A stretch of 64,000 nt of DNA from Protostelium mycophagum (GCA_002081555.1 KV921028.1:125494-189493); one strand, 5' to 3'; numbered from the stretch's first letter, positions 10,631 to 22,777 are shown. Translations and numbers: made by a program. Notes: a model not told the origin generated them from the sequence alone.

Positions 10631-12354
10631 TCAAGAGTCTATATTCTCTAATGATGCGTAAGATGTGGAGGTGGCCTTCTTCTTTTCTATCCTCCAAAGC
10701 AAAACTGGAAATCCGAGGAGAAGGGCTTGCGATACGATCTGAAGTGTGTTGTAGAACATGAAATCTCCGCGAAAAGTCGAGACGGTCAGGGTGATGATGA
10801 CCGATTGTAATAGTCCAAAAAGCCCAGCACTCAATTGTAGAAAGCCAAAAAGCTTCCCAAAAGATTCGAAGCCGTAGCTGAGTCAATCAATTTCAATTCA
10901 AAATTTATTTTGAAATAAATAAATACAAATAAATAAACTCACTAGTCAATGGTAAAATCTGCCAAGAGTGAATAATAAAAAGCTCTGCACACTGTGAACA
11001 GCACAAAATTGAATATTTGAACGTTAAAGTTTGGGACGAAATTGAGCCCTGCGTTCAGAAGTAGAAGCAGTTGTAGAGCGAGGAATCCCCTCCAGGTGTG
11101 GAGATATTTCAAAGCCACCCCCACCACTGGACCCGCAAGAAGTCCGAGCGGCAGAACGAATCCAAAGATGTGGACCAGTCTTAACCCTGTTGCGCGTTTA
11201 TAACCGTGATCCTACTCGGTAAGCAAAAATTACCGTCTGTGGATCCTAATTTGGATTTCCATTGTAGTTCTACTGACCCAATAAAAGAGCTGATCCAAAG
11301 CATATTTATGCAGTTGTAGATGAGTAATGCTGCGTAAACCGGAGAGGTCATCTACAACGTTGTAGAAAGAACGCGAGATTTGGTGGCTCACCTTCTTCCA
11401 TGTTTCTGACCATGAAGAGTCCTTCTCTTGTGGCTTCTGATCATTTTGAACAGATTTTTCAGAGTCCTCTGGTAGGCTTATTGATGTTTTGGCAGTGACA
11501 GGCCAAAAATAGGCGCTTCCCGCCACAACTGCTGGGATCACTGCGTAAAACCCAAACATATAAGAAAGCTTGACACCCAAACCCTCGTACAACTCCTGCG
11601 AATATTCGATGAAATTTCCAAAAAGATTTCTCTGAAAATTCTGATTACTCACCTTGAAAACGGCGAAAACGAGGACACTTGCATCAAAGGCAGAGTTGTA
11701 GAGAGACACCAAAAGGTGTACACTTTTCTCGGGGAAAAATCTGTTCCACAATCAATCTACAATTGTAGAGGCTCATTTGATGACGTCATCACCTCGTCGT
11801 TCTGAGAACAGAGAGAAAGATGGGTGGGGTCGACAGGGCTAAAACACCATAGGACGCAAACAATAAGAATGGCCTTGCTGCATGGATTCAGTTGCGATAA
11901 AAAAGTTTGGTCATGAACAAACATACTCACTCGTGATGGCAGCTGCTGACATCCCTAAACATCCCAGTAACATCAGAATGCAGCCTATCAAGGCTGTCTT
12001 CCTTTCTTCGATGATGTCCAATAGGATGCCAGCTGGAAATGAGGCAGTTGTGCAGACGATCACAGCGATGGTGAACACTAAATTCAGCATGTATGCCTGA
12101 ATCAATCAGAAACGGAGAGATCATACAAAGTGGACCTGCTCTGGACATATGTGTTCATGTGATGAATTTGGATCGCAGCGATCAGCGAAGAATCCTTCCT
12201 TTTCTAAGGTCACTTGGAGTGGTGCCCATCCTGACAGCCTTTAATGTCCAATCGAGGCCTGATTGTAAAAATAGTTACCAAAGACGATGCCAGAAGTAAA
12301 AAATGCTACAAGGACGAAGAATCCTCCCCATAAAATGACTTGCATGTTATTCAT
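10631..12354 (-). CDS. SLC43-like major facilitator transporter
   Basis: Starts at 12354 (MNNMQVILWGGFFVLVAFF) with transmembrane segment 1. The next exon has FGWAPLQVTLEKEGFF followed by a Cys-containing loop (DRCDPNSSHEHICPEQ), which is the arrangement in SLC43/LAT3 and yeast FMP42. TM2-3 (LNLVFTIAVIVCTTASFPAG, then LLDIIEERKTALIGC) include the MFS loop 2-3. A long hydrophilic central loop (about residues 200-260, rich in Ser, Lys and Glu) separates the two halves, and the last exon (10631 onward) contains the final hydrophobic helices and ends SLENIDS. Human SLC43A1/2 carry large neutral amino acids at the plasma membrane and SLC43A3 carries purines; the substrate here is not determined. 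A full palindrome TCTACAACGTTGTAGA (11351-11366) lies within coding sequence (FYNVVDDL). Confidence 0.85.
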
Positions 12355-12403
12355 CGTATGTGATTCTGTATCCGAGGATTTCCAGAAACCAGCGAAAAAA
12401 GTT

Positions 12404-12643
12404 TCAAAGATATGAGATTACGTAGGGAAGAACTATCTTTTCCGCGGAGATTCCGAAGGTGACACTCAATGCTGGGAGAGAAATCAGAAATGTTTGTACA
12501 GGCTTCTGGAACTTGTCGAACAATTGGTCTATTTTAGGATCCTGAACATGCTGGTTCACCTCTCTTTGATGCATCTGCCGTGTGCAACTCGTTAAGAAAA
12601 CGCACACTTGATGGCAGCTGTTATTATCATTGAAGTCTGGCAC
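12404..12643 (-). CDS. Possible small protein exon
   Basis: A minus-strand open frame ends at 12404 with a C-terminus (KIDQLFDKFQKPVQTFLISL, then a hydrophobic stretch) that looks like a small protein with one membrane-associated helix. A 33-nt GT-AG intron (GTGTGCG...CGGCAG) may split it. No ATG in frame is convincing, and the frame begins close to the end of another small minus-strand ORF. It lies 50 bp upstream of the SLC43-like start and could instead be its 5' leader. Low confidence. Confidence 0.25.
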   Translation of the reverse strand: MPDFNDNNSCHQVCVFLTSCTRQMHQREVNQHVQDPKIDQLFDKFQKPVQTFLISLPALSVTFGISAEKIVLPYVISYL

Positions 12644-12984
12644 AATAGATCTTTCAAATGGAATGCAGCCAAAAAATCAGCGAAGCCTCGTCACTGTTCG
12701 TCATCACTGGTATGATGTGAGGCCGATGACGACATCAAATTTCGTTACACGCAATCTCAAAATTGTCCAGCATGTCAAAGTGGTGGTTTCTGATCTTTCA
12801 AAGCAGACAATAAACATGATCATATTATAGTTGTTATAGTACATATTATCGCTGATCACACAACGAGCTAATTCTTCAAGTCTGCTGTCAACCTCGACTT
12901 TTCTGGCTTTTTTCGTCCCTTCTACAACGTTCTCAGAATCTCCATCTTTCTCATTTTTTCGAGGTCCGGCTGACCACCAAAGAC

Positions 12985-15900
12985 ATGAAGTTTGGTGATC
13001 TCTTGACTGCTTTGCCTGGTACAAAAGGCGCCAAAAGCTACAAGCCAGAGCCGAGACAGCTCGGCGCGTATCACCTCGATGAGACGATCGACTCCTACTC
13101 TGATTATTCAGTGTCGTCCATTAGAGACAGTGCGAGCAGTGAGGGCATATCTGCATCTTATTGGCTATCACAATCGAATTCTCCGACCGCGAAGAGGATG
13201 GGTGCCTGTTACGCTGAGGTCGACACAAAACCGGTGGCGAATAGTGTGAGTATTAATATACTATACATTTGGCACGCTTGAAAAGGACTTTTCCTGGATA
13301 CCAGGATGAAAACATCGTCATAATATGGCATATTATTGATGTCCATCACATTCTGGTCTGTTATTTACCTCGGCTACAGTATCAATCACCACATACACAA
13401 CCTTCAACACCAGCAAACTCTTACACTTTCCATGATACAGTCGTACCCAACAAAAGCTCTCAGATACAGAATGATGATGACGACGACGATGATGACACAG
13501 ATGGTAAAGTTCCACATGATGAATCCTGAACTGAATGTTTCAGATGATATGATTGATGAATCCTACATAGAGAGTGCCTCAGTTCAAAACGACCGCAATG
13601 ATCTGATGGAATCAAATAACACTATAGAAGATGATTCATATAATGAAGATGTTGATCCTGCTGACATAAAGGTGATTTATAGAATTGATTTATTTCATTT
13701 TTTTAATGACCACAGAAGCCTCATTTCCAGAGAACAGATTTCAATTCCTTGAAGAACCCCAGGAGTCCGACACTATCACAGACACAAGGTCAGTGATTGA
13801 ACATCCTACAACTTCATCATGAATTAAGATAAGGCATGAAATGTTTCTGTTGGAATTAGGTTTTAAAGATTTATCGCAGCTTTACCGAAAAAACTTTGAA
13901 TTAAATCTCCATCTACAACCTGCCAAAAAAATTCAAACTAAACAGAGTCATCATCAGAGGGCAGGAAGCTGATCGAGTCCCTTATGCACTCTGCAAGTCT
14001 TAAAGGAGACGCTGTGACTGCGAGACTCGTCCGAAGCATGACCGACATTGAGAAGTTGATGATTACCAAGGAGGTAAGAGTTGTAGACGTGATTGTAGAT
14101 CTCGAAAATTTATTTTTCCAGGATTTACGAGACTGGAACGCGGACTATAGAGTGAGCTTTTTGATAATCAAATTTCTGTAACCGCGTGAGTGCGGTAGCG
14201 AACCGTGTATCCTCGTTAATTTGACGGGTGCTTAGTGTTGAGTGACAACTTCTCTGAAACATTTCTGCTTTCATCTTCCACGTGTATTGATCCTTCTGCG
14301 GCTTCGTCGTGGTCTATCTACAATAGTGTAGAGATGCCCAAATAAATATCTTTTCGTTTTAAAAGAAAAATCTTTCAATACAAAAATTATTGACAAGTAA
14401 AGGACGTCAAGTTGGAGATCTGTTCGGTACTCAATTCTGACCGTTTAAACGTGGTTGATAACCTTCTCCAGTCTATCAACTGGGCCAGTGGAGGTTTGAA
14501 ATTTGAATTTCCATGTTGGGCGGGAAAATAACCGTTGTAGAATCTCTCGCGTGGGAATTTGCTGAAACGGCATCGATGTACGCGCGGATTATTATTTCTG
14601 AGCTATTCTTACACCCAACAAAGAGGACCTTCCCATCTGTCGACATAGGTATGATATCACTGACGATGATGACGTCATGATGACGTATGCAGGGGGTGTC
14701 GCGGGAGGGAGGAAATTTATCGTGAAGAATATTTTATTCAAGTTGGCAGGAGATGTACTTCTCTCTGAAAACCCAAAGGTACGTGCAAAATATATATTTG
14801 AATTTCTATATTTCTGTTGTACAAGCAATGGTATTTCACTATGCGTTAAACCATAATCTCGTTCTCGCGTTGTAGACGGTCAAAATTAACTCGTTGTAGA
14901 TATGGATGTACGGTGGAGCGAGAGAAGAGCCAGACCACAAAGCGGCGGCGAAAGCCGCGAAGAACGAGATGCAAGGTCTCGAAGCCATGGCGAACACTTT
15001 TGTCTCAGGACTCTGCTACCCGATGATGACCATGATCGACTACAAGGTGAAATTTCAGCGGGATTTCTGCAGATTTTCCGTGAAATTTCAGCCAAGTTGC
15101 GACAAGTGTTGACTGTTGTTATGTCTGCAGCTGTCAGAACCTCCACTCATACGAACCAGGGTTTCAGACTTTTAGCCATGCCCCTGATGCCCATTGACAA
15201 ATCGACCATTAAATACGGATCTAACGATGCTGGAGCGACTGTGCACCGAGACGATATAGATCTGTCAGAAAAGATGGAGGAGGCCATGAAGCGCCTCAAT
15301 TTGGCCGGACACACCACTGGGCTCAGATCGGACAAACAAGTGAGCGGAAGGAATCGAACCCGGAACCCACTGACTCGTCCAGTTTTTGTATGGCCCCGGT
15401 GACATCGAAGGGCATATCGGTCTGGTGAGGTTTTTAGCTCTTATCTGATATGACGTCATCATCTTTTTCCCGCCAAAATTGTGGTGCTGTCACACGGTCA
15501 AAAAACATGACGTCATAACTCATCATGACAGGACGGAAACATGTACGTTGTGGACTTTGGGAGGTTGATGCCCCCAGAAGCCCCCTCCTATAACCCCACC
15601 AAGAACAAGCGCGCCATCTTTTACCACTTATTACCGGCAACCTTGGTGAAAGACAGTCCTGAACCGCTGTGCAGCGACGCCTTCACAAAGTGGAATTCCA
15701 CTGAAAATCTGAAGGAGAGACAGGAGATTGAGGACAGAGTGAGCTTTTTTGTTGTTTTTTTCTTTTTCTTTTTTCTTCTTTTTTTTGTATTTTTTTGCTT
15801 ACATCTCTTTTTGTTCTTTTTTTTCTTTTTTATGTATTTCTCTTTTTTCTTTTTTTTCCTTTTTTTTGGGTTTTTTGGTTTTTTTCTTTCTTTTTTTTTC

Positions 15901-17870
15901 TTTTTTTTACTGAATGTGTATCTGAATCGCGGATTTATAGTAGATATGTTGTTTACCATAGTGAAATTAGAAGATGTTGGTTTTTTGTGCTAAGTGTATT
16001 TTGTGTTTCCGGCATTGCCATAAATCACAAAAAAACAAACACGCACAGAAATAAAATGCACTTTGCCATAACCACAAAAAATAAATACGCAACAAATAAA
16101 ACGCACTTTGAGGATTCCAGAAAATGGAATCGTCCATAAAAACCACATAGTCTGTTTGTCTATTCTAAAATCAAAACCAGACCTTCACGCTAACTACCGT
16201 AGGTGGAACGCGCTACCAGAAGGCTCTACGAAGAGTTTATTCCTGCCGCAGCCGCGCACATAGACAAAGAGATGTCCTCCGAATGGACCCGAGCATTTGT
16301 AGAGGACACTCTTTGGACGAATAAAATAACAGTGGAGGAGCTGAAATGGGTGATGAGCCTCACATCACCCCGGGAGGTGAGTTGTAGTCGCAGTTGTAGA
16401 TCGTCGGAGTTTTCGAAATTTCTCTGAACATTTCAGATCCACAAATTCAAATTCAACATAAGACATCTCGGCAAACTCCGCTCCCACGTGAATTTTCGTT
16501 TATCTTTCCACGAAATTTCTCTGAAAATTCTGAAATGATGCAGGTGAAATCGCTAGATGCTAAAAAAATAATATTGAGCGCTTGTGCCGCTAGAGTGGCA
16601 AAGGACGACCTGAAAGAACTTTTCAAGTTGAAAACCTTCGAAGTTTCCGCCCCCTCCCACCACCGTGAGTCTCGTTGTAGATACGAAATTCTCTTATTGA
16701 TGACGTCATCAGCGTACAAGAAGGTCATCGTAAAGTTTTTGAACCAACTGCACGGACACACAAAGGCGTCCAAGAACTATTGGAACGCGCTCATCAACAA
16801 GAGGATTGAAGAAAAATTCGAGGGATGCCTCACTCAAGAGGTAAAATATTTTTAAAATATTTCTAAAGTGTTTTTGAAATATCTTTAAAGTATTTTTGGA
16901 ATATTTTTGAAGTATTTTTAAAATATCTTTAAAGTACTTTTGAAAGATTGCGTCTGAGGCTGTCTTAACCGTTTTCCAAGTGAAATTGTTGTTTCAAAAC
17001 GGCGGCTTCAAATTGTATAGAGTGTATTGTTCGTTTCAACAAACAAAAGCTGAGAGGATCACAGGAACAGACAAGTTTCGACCTCTATAGCCACATCGAC
17101 CTGAGGCTTGTCTATATGTTGTTGTTGAAAACGACGGGGATCATCCTGACCCCGGAGGCGGAGACGGAGTTGGTAAAGAGTTCAGAATTCCGATTTGTAG
17201 AGGCCGACATCGTCCGCATGGAACCGGTCATCAAGTTCCAATCACAGGTAGATCTCTTTGAAATTTCTCGGAATAATCCGTCTACAACGCGTCAGATGTG
17301 GGTGTTTGTTGAATATGATCAGGTGTATTTGTGGGGTAGTTTAAACACATTGGCTGGTGCAGATAGACTGACCAAGCGTGGGGTCGCCGTGAGTGTCTTT
17401 TTGGCTCGTTGTAGTCCTGACTCTTCCAGAAAAACGCCGAGATATTACGAAGCCTGAAGGCGGCGGAAGCCAGACTGGACGAGGCGTACTCTGTGTCACC
17501 GACATGTCCCCTGATCAACATTTGTTACGCCATTACGCTGGTGAGATTAGCAGAAGTACGAGGATTTGAGGGCTGTGATGTAGAGCGTATCAACGAATTT
17601 TTGGACACGAGCGCAAAAGGTCAGTTGTAGATTCAGTTGTAGAAGAGATATTCCATGATATCAAGACGTCAAATGCGATATCATGACTGACGCATTGTAG
17701 TCATCGGACAAAAATGTTACATCAAAGCGCTTCGCGCGGAGGTGCTTGTATGTTATGCAAAGGGCCTTGAGAAGCAAAACAATCCAGAAGCTAAAGAGAT
17801 AATGGCCAAAGCACATGCCACCGCGATGGAAGCCGTGGAAGATGAGACCACATGCAAGATGAGAAAGTGA
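12985..17870 (+). CDS. Long CLU-domain-related protein
   Basis: At least 18 exons. The start MKFGDLLTALPGTKGAKSYK leads a Ser/Asp-rich, low-complexity N-terminus (an Asp run near 13480, then IDESYIESASVQNDRND). From about 14.4 kb conserved sequence appears: WMYGGAREEPDHKAAAKAAK, IKYGSNDAGATVHRDDID, MKRLNLAGHTTGL, FLYGPGDIEGHIGL and MYVVDFGRLMPPEAP. The last three are the core of the CLU (clustered mitochondria, TIF31-related) domain and its protist relatives. KFKFNIRHLGKLRSHV is the following CLU segment. The C-terminal exons (from about 17440) are helical with a TPR-like look (ARLDEAYSVSPTCPLINICY). CLU proteins bind mRNAs of mitochondrial proteins and affect mitochondrial distribution; the function here is inferred only. 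The link between the low-complexity N-terminus and the CLU part rests on in-frame splicing and could be two genes. Confidence 0.72.
15747..15911 (+). repeat. Long T-rich polypyrimidine tract in an intron
   Basis: About 165 bases almost entirely T with scattered C and G, inside a long intron of the CLU-like gene (from about 15739 to the acceptor near 16200). It is by far the longest pyrimidine run in the window; neighbouring introns are 40-60 nt. It is likely a slippage-prone simple repeat. Confidence 0.85.
16848..16946 (+). repeat. Imperfect tandem repeat, period about 20-22 nt
   Basis: Successive units such as GTGTTTTTGAAATATCTTTA, GTATTTTTGGAATATTTTTG and GTATTTTTAAAATATCTTTA sit just after the donor of an intron in the CLU-like gene. 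They look like a local expansion. Confidence 0.8.
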
Positions 17871-17975
17871 CGAAGGACGTCGGTTTATATAAGATGGCCA
17901 GAATATGTCGAATGAAAAATCTGTACAAAGACATCTGAACCTTTTCTGTGCGTGTTCTTTGAGGGCCGTGACAGG

Positions 17976-18095
17976 ATGTCTGAACCATTGAAAGGTCAGG
18001 TGAAACTGTTGGTCAGCAGTCTGTCTGATCAGACCGACTTTGTTGGATTCGGAAACACATTGCTGTTTGCAGAACATAATACCCTGCCACTGTGA
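17976..18095 (+). CDS. Possible 39-residue microprotein
   Basis: A short open frame, MSEPLKGQVKLLVSSLSDQT... ending in NTLPL, about 100 bases after the CLU-like stop codon on the same strand. It is amphipathic and reads like real protein, but it is short enough to be chance, and it could be an exon of the same gene or 3' UTR. The rest of 17871-18250 shows nothing else. Confidence 0.2.
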   Translation: MSEPLKGQVKLLVSSLSDQTDFVGFGNTLLFAEHNTLPL

Positions 18096-18250
18096 TGAAC
18101 AACACTCTTCTTCTTAAAGAGGGTTACGTGCTCGAAGGTTGTGAAAGGAGAGGCGAAAAGAGGTATTGAAGTTAGCAGATGAGATCTGGTGTCTCAAGGT
18201 CACAATCAATGAACGATTTTGAAACTGCTACACATCTATTTCATTTGGAT

Positions 18251-19095
18251 TTAGAACAAGGCAGCGAGGGCAGAGATGTAGTTGGTGGCTCTCTTCATGC
18301 TAAACTTGCTCTCGCACTTGACACCGGTGGGGGGGTTAAAGAGAGAGGGGGCAGGGGCTCCGACAACAGTGTTGGTGAAGGTCAACACCAAAGTGCGGGC
18401 GTAAGGCAGGTTGCCGAAGTAAAACTGTGCGATTGAGTAGAGTGTAAAACTTTTTGCATTACCTGGGCGATGGTGTTCTGTGGGGTGACGTAGATGGTCG
18501 CGGGGTATCCTTCGTACTGGAATTTCCATGCGGTGCACTTCTGGCCGTTGATCACTTGTGTTCCATTGTAGACAGCATCGGCGGGGATCTGCTGGAGTTT
18601 AGATGAGTCTCCGATTAGAAACAAGAACCTGAACAGGAATAAAACCCTTGAAGAATGAGGGAGCACTCATAGTCCAGCAAAGAGGTCCCTCGTAGAGGTA
18701 ACCCTGAATAGTTGAACCGTCAGCACTGGGGGAAGCGACAATGTTGGTGTGGAAAGAAACAGGGATCCCTACATCGATTATCAGTTTTTCCATCCCATGT
18801 AAGCGTATTTACATTCTTCACCGCCGATCTCTAAAAGACCGCCACCAGATTTGATGTCGATAGCAAAAAATCCACTGAAATGGGCTGGGGAATCTGCCGC
18901 CACGTAGTCTGGAAAGTAGACTGCATACGTCAGTCACATATTCATCAGTCGCACCCATATCATCAACTTACTGGAAAAGTTGGCCTGAAATTGAGTTGGT
19001 AATTGAGGAATGGCAGGTGCACCATTCTCTCTCACAAGAGGAAGAGAGAGGGCAGCGACAGCAGCCACAGCAATAAGTAAAACGGTTGCTCTCAT
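18251..19095 (-). CDS. Small secreted protein, paralogue A
   Basis: Start at 19095: MRATVLLIAVAAVAALSLPL is a clear signal peptide. The mature part, over about five short exons, contains FSGFFAIDIKSGGGLLEIGG, an SPSADGSTIQGYLYEGPLCW segment, AVYNGTQVINGQKCTAWKFQ and YVTPQNTIAQ. The last exon reads FYFGNLPYARTLVLTFTN and ends YISALAALF. Four or more Cys suggest disulfides, and NGT is an N-glycosylation site. The layout (sheet-rich, VYNGT-INGQKCTAW) is faintly like ependymin/LolA-fold secreted proteins, but I make no firm assignment. A paralogue with the same exon pattern lies 290 bp upstream (19385-20227), so this is a tandem duplication. About 235 residues. Confidence 0.85.
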
Positions 19096-19384
19096 GTTGT
19101 TGATTTTGGGAGTGGGATCGCCGAAAGGTAGTGTTTTGTCGCGAAAAACGGAAGAAGTCTGAAATAATACCGTGATGATACCCGTTCACTTAACGTGAGA
19201 ACACATCGTTCCCCAGGAATGATCATCATTCCCATCTACAACGAGACTGAGATGATTTTAGTAATGGGCAGAGTGTAGATAGAACGTTATTAAAGAACAT
19301 ATCGCGCATGCTGGTCTCTCTCGGGATGTGAGAAGATCACCGTGGTGATGTGAGGAAATGCCAGGCTGAATTTATTTCTTCTGA

Positions 19385-20227
19385 TCAGAACAAGGCAGAG
19401 AGGATATTGAAGTGATCGGACCTCTTCAGTTTGTTCTGGCAGTTCATGTGACTGGGAGGGTTGAAAAGAGAGGGGTCGGGGGCTCCGACAACAGTGTTGG
19501 TGAAGGTCAGTACCACGGTGTTGATGACATATAGAGACACGTGGTAAATGCGGTACTGTGACATTGAGTCATCGAAGGATTCTGGTTCATTACCTCGGCG
19601 ATGGTATTTTTTGGGGTGGCAAAGATGGTTGCGGTGATTTTGTCGGCCACTTGGAAGCTCCAGCCTGTGCAGTTGACACCATTGATCTCTTTGGTTCCGT
19701 TGTAGACGGCATCTGGGGGGATCTACACCGGGTTGGCGACGTCATCACTGGGGAATGACACAAACCTGAATAGGAACGAGAGATTTATAGAACATGGGAG
19801 CATACATTGTCCAGCAAAGAGGTCCTTCGTAGATGTAGCCCTGAATAGTTGATCCATCAGCACTTGGGGAAATGACAATGTTGGTGTGGAAAGAAATGGG
19901 GGCCCCTTCATCAATCAGTATCATTCCATCTGAATCATATTTACATTCTTCACCACCGATCTCTAAACGAGCACCACCACCTTCAATGTCGATGGCGAAA
20001 AATCCATTCAAATGGGCAGGAGCATCCTCTGTTGTCAAATCCGGAAGGAGGACTGCATACATCAGTTGCACTCACACCATCATCTCCATCCTCTTACCAG
20101 AAAAGTTGGTCTGAAATTGGTTCGGTAACTTCGGTATGGGAGGTGTAACAACTTTCTCTCTCACAAAAGGTTTGTAGAGAGCAGCAGCAGCAGCCACACC
20201 AAGAAGAAGCACGACGGCTGCTCTCAT
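19385..20227 (-). CDS. Small secreted protein, paralogue B
   Basis: Start at 20227: MRAAVVLLLGVAAAAALYKP, a signal peptide. It shares with paralogue A the blocks LNGFFAIDIEGGGARLEIGG, SPSADGSTIQGYIYEGPLCW, AVYNGTKEINGVNCTGW and LTFTNTVVGAP, and also intron positions, including the intron directly before the last exon. Divergence is greatest in the loop after the signal peptide and in the last 40 residues (ending DHFNILSALF). Purpose unknown; abundance and secretion are inferred from the signal peptide only. The word GTTGTAGAC at 19699 here is coding (VYNGT). Confidence 0.85.
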
Positions 20228-20467
20228 GTTGTCTTCTTTGGGAGTGCAGGAGGATCACGAAAAAGATGATCCTGACATTTCGACGCGCAGACGTCTAAAT
20301 CCCCGCACAAATGCACCTTCGCGGGCTCACGACCTGGAAATTCTGGCCTAATGACGCATCAAAGACTTTTGTGCTTTTGTGTTATAATGCATTGATTCAT
20401 ATTGCATGACCATCTGATTGTGACATTGTCGCCGAGCGACTTTTATTTGCTCTCGTGAAAGGACCTT

Positions 20468-22437
20468 TTATAACCTCTGGTTAAGGGAGAGGCCGAAGTG
20501 GCTCCAGCACTTCAACAAGGAGGAGATGAGGTACTCCATGTCATCAACGGTGTGGAGGGGGGTGGGGGTCAGTCTGAATCTCTCCGTTCCCTGAACACAA
20601 GTCAGTACAACTTTAAAAAGACGATTATGCGGATTTTGCCACATTCACAGCATGAATGCGTACGCATTCCTCTCACCTTGGCAACGGTTGGGTAATTGAT
20701 GGGCTGGGCGTAAAGACTGTACTTGTCCAACAGAACCTCGCTCATCTGCTTGCACAACTTGGAATCGCCGACCAACAGTGGCACGATGTGAGAGGGTGTG
20801 TCCATCACGGGAAGACCCTCCTCTGCCAGTCTCCTCTTAAGGTACGCAGAGTTGAACTTTTGTCTCTGGCGCTCGATGTCGCTCTCCTTCAGGTATCTGA
20901 CACTTGCGAGTGCGCCTCCGACGATGGCGGGGGGTAAAGAGGTCGTAAAGATGAAACCGCCGGCAAATGATCGGATGGAGTCGATGATGGGGGAAGGGCC
21001 GGTGATGAAACCGCCGTACAAGCCATAAGCTTTTCCCAGGGTTCCCGTGATGATGTCCAGGCGGTCCATGAGGCCGAGTTGCTCGGCAACACCACCACCT
21101 CGGTCACCATAGAGACCGACGGCGTGGACTTCGTCTAAGATGGTGAAGGCGTCGTACTGATCCGCGAGATCACAGATCTTCTCGATCGGGGCGATGGTTC
21201 CGTCCATGGAATAGACTGATTCGAAAATGATTACTTTGGGCACGCTGGGATCGGCCTCAGCGAGGCATTCTTCGAGATGATCCACGTCATTATGGCGGAA
21301 TACAACCTATTGCTCGTTAAAATCGAAACTTCCATCGCAGTACACCATCACATCAAGATATAGAGAGGAGATGTATGAGATCAGATGGAGAGACAAACCT
21401 TTGGGGCGCCAGAGTACCGGATGCCCTCTATGAGAGAGGCGTGGTTCTTTGCATCAGAAAAGATCATGGTTCCTGGTGGCATCATTTTAATCATGGTTGG
21501 GATCATGCTGGCGTTGGCAGTGTAGCAGGAGCTAAAGAGGATGGCTGATTCCTAATAAGGTGAGATGATTCGAGGTGATTTAAAGTCTGACCTTCTGGTG
21601 AAGGTCGGCCAACTCTTTCTCTAAGAGGACATGAAGACTGTTCGTACCACTGATGTTTCTGGTTCCACCAGATCCAGCGCCGAATTGGTCGATAGAGTCC
21701 TTCATTGCCGAAGTGACAACGGGGTGCTGTCCCATTCCTATTTTACATGAATTAATGATCACATATTGATGTTGACGTTTTCATATATGATTATGATCAC
21801 ATTAAAATAATGTATTTCAAGTGTGTCATAATGATAGTACCTAAGTAGTCATTATTGCACCACACAGTAATATCACGTTGAGCCGTCTCTTCCCAAGCTT
21901 GCGAGGGAGCAAGATGAGAGGGACGAATGTCTAAGCGGTTGTCGGCGCGAGGAAACATTCCCATCTATATAAGCTTAGAGACGAAATTAAATGGTTGAAT
22001 CACCTTTCTGTCGATGTGGTTAAATTTTCTGTAGTTGCCCTCGCTCTTCATCTTCTCTAAAATGTCGGTGAAGGATGTTTTTGTGATTTTATCCTTCAAT
22101 GTCATTGGTTTAGACATCATAGTGCAGGGCAGGTGAGGGGCTGTCTCCGAATAGGCCTTACCGAAGGGACATTTGAGCTTGAACTGCAGAGGGGTCAGCC
22201 CTCGTGATTATTTGACCGTAAAAAGGATAATATCACGAATAGTGAAGAAAAGTTATTGAAGAGGTGTCTCACATTCTCAGCGTCCTTCAAGGTGAATTGA
22301 GAGGTGCTTCTCAAGAAGGGGCAGAGATCTCCATATGAATCGGCGAAATTACGAAGGGGCTTCTCCATATTACCGACATGGTTGGTAGCGCCTGTTCTGG
22401 CGGTTGCAATTCTTGCACACTGTCTTAAGCACTCCAT
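20468..22437 (-). CDS. ALAS: 5-aminolevulinate synthase
   Basis: The start at 22437 gives [20 protein letters not shown], an Arg/Ala-rich mitochondrial presequence. Two Cys-Pro-Phe sites follow (DLCPFLR and LKCPFGKAY), like the haem regulatory motifs of animal ALAS. The catalytic core is intact: [69 protein letters not shown] and [13 protein letters not shown], where the Lys binds PLP. The last exon ends in [14 protein letters not shown]. It condenses glycine with succinyl-CoA to 5-aminolevulinate in the mitochondrial matrix, the first step of C4 haem synthesis. Eight or so exons. The two CP motifs suggest haem feedback on import or stability; this is inference. Confidence 0.96.
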
Positions 22438-22777
22438 TGTGTATGTTGTTTCTGTAGAATGATAATCGGGTCGGAATAACAATTTCTCCGAGCGTGACTT
22501 TGCCGTGGTCAAATCACGTGTCAACAATGTCTCGGATGTCGCGAAAGGATGTCCTCTTCAGGTTCTTGAAATCCAAATTGTATTATTCAAACATCCGATG
22601 GCAATGTCCCAAGTTGATTTTTGAAGATCAGGGGGATGCGCTGATGTGGCGATATGCGCTAATAAATGCAACCAATAATAAAACGATTGTGCAAATATAG
22701 AAAAAATCACAATTATCAAGCCATATTCTGCATGCAATGTCTGTACTCGGGAAAATAGTGGGAACTGAGTGATGCTG

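Noticed and set aside
12650-13024. Minus-strand ORF with a charged helix (KVEVDSRLEELARCVISDN) that could splice to a short end near 12680
   Set aside because: No in-frame ATG, competing acceptors give different ends, and it overlaps the start of the CLU-like gene on the other strand; not firm enough to list.
15340-15392. GAATCGAACCCGG on the plus strand (GGGTTCGATTC on the minus) looks like a tRNA T arm
   Set aside because: The flanking arms do not pair (CCGGG versus CCTTC), no D arm or matching acceptor strand is present, and the stretch is a normal 50-nt intron of the CLU-like gene.
17661-18077. Minus-strand open frame of 138 codons
   Set aside because: Antisense to the last exons of the CLU-like gene, which reads as TPR-like protein on the plus strand.
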